Shown: in pieces, positions 28,824 through 31,197 of the stretch | Numbering within the stretch: position 1 is the first letter of the stretch | Layout: each line of letters begins with the position of its first letter | The notes under the pieces: model-generated | Seen by the model: the letters and a program-made list of their open reading frames with translations, nothing else | What the model was told of the DNA's origin: nothing | Databases searched by the model: none | Assembly: GCA_964247295.1 (NCBI GenBank) | Contig: CAXTTV010000033.1 | Coordinates: 1-31,197 of the forward strand | DNA: 31,197 bases | Direction of reading: 5' to 3' | Source: CAXTTV01 sp964247295 | GTDB lineage: Bacteria > Chloroflexota > Ktedonobacteria > Ktedonobacterales > Ktedonobacteraceae | Position numbers and translations under genes: made by a program

Positions 28824-28832
28824 TGCTATAAT
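28824..28832 (+). promoter_or_regulatory. Extended -10 promoter of mutL
   Basis: TGCTATAAT is a perfect extended -10 element. Transcription would start near 28839, about 75 bases before the mutL start codon. The -35 position (TACTAT) is poor. Confidence 0.6.
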
Positions 28833-28913
28833 TACATTCCGAACAACCGTTCTTAAACTCTTAAAAAGATGTACTGCATTAAGATTTGTGTAGCCAGGGG
28901 AGTATTTTTCATT

Positions 28914-31097
28914 ATGCCGATTCGTCAACTTGCTCCTGATGTTGCCGCGAAGATTGCTGCCGGCGAGGTGGTTGAACGTCCTGCCTCGGTGGTGAAGGAG
29001 CTGATTGAGAATAGTATTGATGCCGGTTCTACACAGATCCGCGTGAATCTTTTGCATGGCGGCCTTCAGTTGATTCAGGTGACCGATAATGGGGTCGGTA
29101 TTCCTGCCTCCGAACTTTCTCTGGCCCTGACACGCCACGCGACGAGTAAGGTGGCCCAGATTGATGATCTCGAACAGATTCGCTCTCTAGGCTTTCGTGG
29201 CGAGGCTCTGGCAAGTATCGCGGCGGTGGCGGAGGTAACCCTGGTGAGCCGCCCCCGTGGTTCTAATCAGGCGTCAGAGATCAGCGCGACCGGTGGACGG
29301 ATCTCTGAGGTGACGCCGGCGGCCTCTCCTGAGGGGACAGCGATTACGGTTCGCAATCTTTTCCAGGCGGTTCCGGCCCGCTTGAAGTTTTTGAAGAGCC
29401 GCAATACGGAGGTCAGTCACTGCCACCATCTTCTGGAGCAGTACGCTCTGGCGTATCCCGAGATCCGCTTTACGGTGACAAGTGAGAATAAGCAGATATT
29501 CGCGACGCCCGGCGATGGAAAGCTTTCCAGTGTTTTACTGGAGATCTACGGCCTCTCGGTGGTGGATCAGATGGTGCCGATCCAGGGGGAGCTACGGGAG
29601 GAAGAACCTGAGTATCCGGTGGTGACGGGCTATGTGAGTCGCCCAACTTGCTATAAAAGTACCCGACAGCATATGTCGTTTTTTGTGAACCGCCGCTGGG
29701 TGCTGAGCCGCATGCTAACCCACGCGGTTGAAGAGGCCTACCATTCGCTACTGCTCTCCGGTCGCCATCCCATCGCGACTATCAATATTGAGATCGATCC
29801 CTCGCAGATCGATGTGAACGTCCACCCGGCCAAAACGGAGATCCGCTTTTTGAAGGAGCGGCGCGTCTATGCGGCGGTGATGCGCGCGGCCCGCAAGGCG
29901 GTGCTGGCGGAGGCGGAGATGCCCTCCTGGGGCGGTGGCAGCCATGGACAGTCCCAAACAATACCCGACCGATCCGCATCAGAGCCTAAAAAATCTCAAA
30001 GCCTGCCAACCAGCGGACTGGAAGATTGGCAGATGGCACTACCCCCGACCGAAGCACGCCCCACACGAGCCAGACCATCAGAGGATGATCTGCTGGACCC
30101 GGAGCTGGAGGCGTTGCTTAACGCTTCTGACGAGCCTGAGACGACCCCAGAGATGTCATCCGGGGATGAGAAAGCTCGGGCCAAACATGTCTTTCCACGC
30201 GATAATCCATGGCTGACGGTAACGGAGGAGGAGACCGGGACACACCCACCAAATCAGTCGCGCCTCTGGCAAAGCCATATTCATAAACAGGCGCGAGGGC
30301 GTTCCGAGCAGACTGGTGAGGTCCTTACACCAGATCTACAACCCGAGGTGACCCCAGCTACAATACCTGCTACCGATGAAGAGATGCCTGGCTCGCAATC
30401 TACTGATGATAAAAAGGGAGAAAGGATCAATCAGCCGGAAGAGGCTCAGATATCATCAGCGGCGATCCCTTTTCTGGAGCTGGGTCAGGCGCGATCAACC
30501 ACCGGGCAGGGCCGTCGGCTTCCTCCCTTGCGGGTGATCGGTCAGATGATGCAGAGCTTTATTGTGACTGAAGGACCAGATGGGATGTATCTGATAGATC
30601 AGCATGCGGCCCACGAGCGAATTCTCCTGGAGAAGATGGTGGCGGCGCTTAAGGCCCGTGAAATCACCTCACAACTGCTGCTTAATCCGGTTCAGCTCGA
30701 TCTCTCAACGGCTGAGCTGGGAGCAATCGAGGAGCAGCTTCCACAATTGGAAAAGATCGGGTTCTCGCTGGAGATGACGGATGATCAGACGCTGCTGACA
30801 AAGGCCGTTCCTCAGGTACTGCTCAAACAGATTACAGCCCAATCCCTGCGCGAGATTCTGATCGATCTCACGGCTCCCGAGGAGATGGGCCACGCGGAAA
30901 CCTGGGAGGAGCACGCGCTGGCGAATGTGGCCTGTAAAGCGGCGATTAAGGCAAACTACTATCTGACAATTAATGAGATGCGGGAGATGATTGAACAATT
31001 GGAGCAGACGGATGCTCCTCTTAGCGGTTGCCATGGAAGGCCGACGACCATCTACTTTAGTCGCCCGGCCCTCGAAAATGAGTTCGGGAGACGCTAG
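28914..31097 (+). CDS. mutL: DNA mismatch repair endonuclease MutL
   Basis: MutL couples mismatch recognition by MutS to strand incision. The 727 residues have the standard layout. The N-terminal GHKL ATPase (about 1-330) has ELIENSIDAGS, VTDNGVGI, RHATSK, GFRGEALASIAAV and NVHPAKTEIRF. A disordered acidic and Pro-rich linker (about 345-535) follows. The C-terminal dimerisation and nuclease domain carries DQHAAHERILLE (about 562-573), the metal-binding motif of nicking MutL proteins, with ACKAAIKANYYL and GCHGRPTTIYFSR near the end. So repair here is of the methyl-independent type. The ATG at 28914 starts MPIRQLAPDVAAKIAAGEVVERP as in relatives; its box AGGGGAG is eleven bases upstream. A longer frame to 28869 is unlikely. 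Confidence 0.96.
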   Translation: MPIRQLAPDVAAKIAAGEVVERPASVVKELIENSIDAGSTQIRVNLLHGGLQLIQVTDNGVGIPASELSLALTRHATSKVAQIDDLEQIRSLGFRGEALASIAAVAEVTLVSRPRGSNQASEISATGGRISEVTPAASPEGTAITVRNLFQAVPARLKFLKSRNTEVSHCHHLLEQYALAYPEIRFTVTSENKQIFATPGDGKLSSVLLEIYGLSVVDQMVPIQGELREEEPEYPVVTGYVSRPTCYKSTRQHMSFFVNRRWVLSRMLTHAVEEAYHSLLLSGRHPIATINIEIDPSQIDVNVHPAKTEIRFLKERRVYAAVMRAARKAVLAEAEMPSWGGGSHGQSQTIPDRSASEPKKSQSLPTSGLEDWQMALPPTEARPTRARPSEDDLLDPELEALLNASDEPETTPEMSSGDEKARAKHVFPRDNPWLTVTEEETGTHPPNQSRLWQSHIHKQARGRSEQTGEVLTPDLQPEVTPATIPATDEEMPGSQSTDDKKGERINQPEEAQISSAAIPFLELGQARSTTGQGRRLPPLRVIGQMMQSFIVTEGPDGMYLIDQHAAHERILLEKMVAALKAREITSQLLLNPVQLDLSTAELGAIEEQLPQLEKIGFSLEMTDDQTLLTKAVPQVLLKQITAQSLREILIDLTAPEEMGHAETWEEHALANVACKAAIKANYYLTINEMREMIEQLEQTDAPLSGCHGRPTTIYFSRPALENEFGRR

Positions 31098-31099
31098 CT

Positions 31100-31197
31100 G
31101 TGCTGGCTACTATTCTAACTAATGCGACAACCTGGAAAAATGAGCACCCTTTGCTCAGCTATCTGGTTCCGGCTGCTCTTTCAGAGCAGCTCTTGCC
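31100..31197 (+). CDS. Start of a gene cut by the window edge, probably primosomal helicase PriA
   Basis: A frame opening with GTG at 31100, three bases after the mutL stop, stays open to the window end. GGGAG (31086-31090) sits nine bases upstream, inside the mutL end, which suggests translational coupling. The 32 visible residues (VLATILTNATTWKNEHPL then LSYLVPAALSEQLLP) resemble the N-terminal DNA-binding domain of PriA, where a strand is followed by a YxVP motif and a LxPG turn. Only 98 bases are seen, so the family call is tentative. Confidence 0.45.
   Translation, partial: MLATILTNATTWKNEHPLLSYLVPAALSEQLL

Overview
This window looks like a draft chromosomal contig from a Ktedonobacteria-type member of the Chloroflexota. 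That placement is inferred from gene content and protein style, not from a marker-gene search. The supporting observations are an endonuclease-type MutL, cell-wall genes of monoderm flavour (FemAB, LysM-CHAP), Pro/Gln-rich N-terminal tails on small membrane proteins, a very large TPR protein, an S53 peptidase, and mid-range GC. A run of 10 Ns (28455-28464) next to a 25-base G tract shows that this is unfinished sequence.

Layout. 1-1945 (minus strand): coaBC (coenzyme A synthesis) followed by a small coiled-coil protein and a strong terminator. 2307-3823: a 70-residue single-span membrane protein, tRNA-Phe on the minus strand sharing a bidirectional terminator with it, and a LysM-CHAP cell-wall hydrolase behind a long hairpin-rich leader. 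3925-5403: a visibly more AT-rich divergent pair, an XRE/MmyB regulator and a GlcG/HbpS protein. 5627-9324 (minus): ppk1 split by a +1 frameshift, and a secreted S53 peptidase without its propeptide. 9836-10048: tRNA-Leu(TAG) and tRNA-Gly(GCC). 10360-15970: a protein-quality-control block of trigger factor, ClpX and Lon, with clpP missing from its usual place. 16319-19447: two tandem DUF4870/Tic20-like membrane proteins and a FemAB aminoacyltransferase. 19529-23824 (minus): a 1431-residue TPR protein with Pro/Gln-rich linkers. 24107-25652: yajQ (minus) and a divergent folD. 26058-28159: a small helical orphan, ispH, and a stand-alone domain derived from glutamyl-tRNA reductase, flanked by diverged inverted copies of a short repeat. 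28914-31197: mutL and, just after it, the start of a gene that is probably priA.

Most of the window is ordinary housekeeping sequence. The items most worth a second look are: (1) an orphan glutamyl-tRNA-reductase Rossmann domain that has lost its nucleotide-binding glycines and both flanking domains, sitting upstream of ispH; (2) a FolD in which the catalytic Lys54 and Gln98 are replaced by Leu and Ile; (3) the inverted repeat pair and a perfect 42-nt palindrome around the ispH block; (4) the ppk1 frameshift; and (5) the hairpin-rich leader in front of the LysM-CHAP gene. I did not find a CRISPR array, a transposase, a phage module, or a recognisable new defence system.
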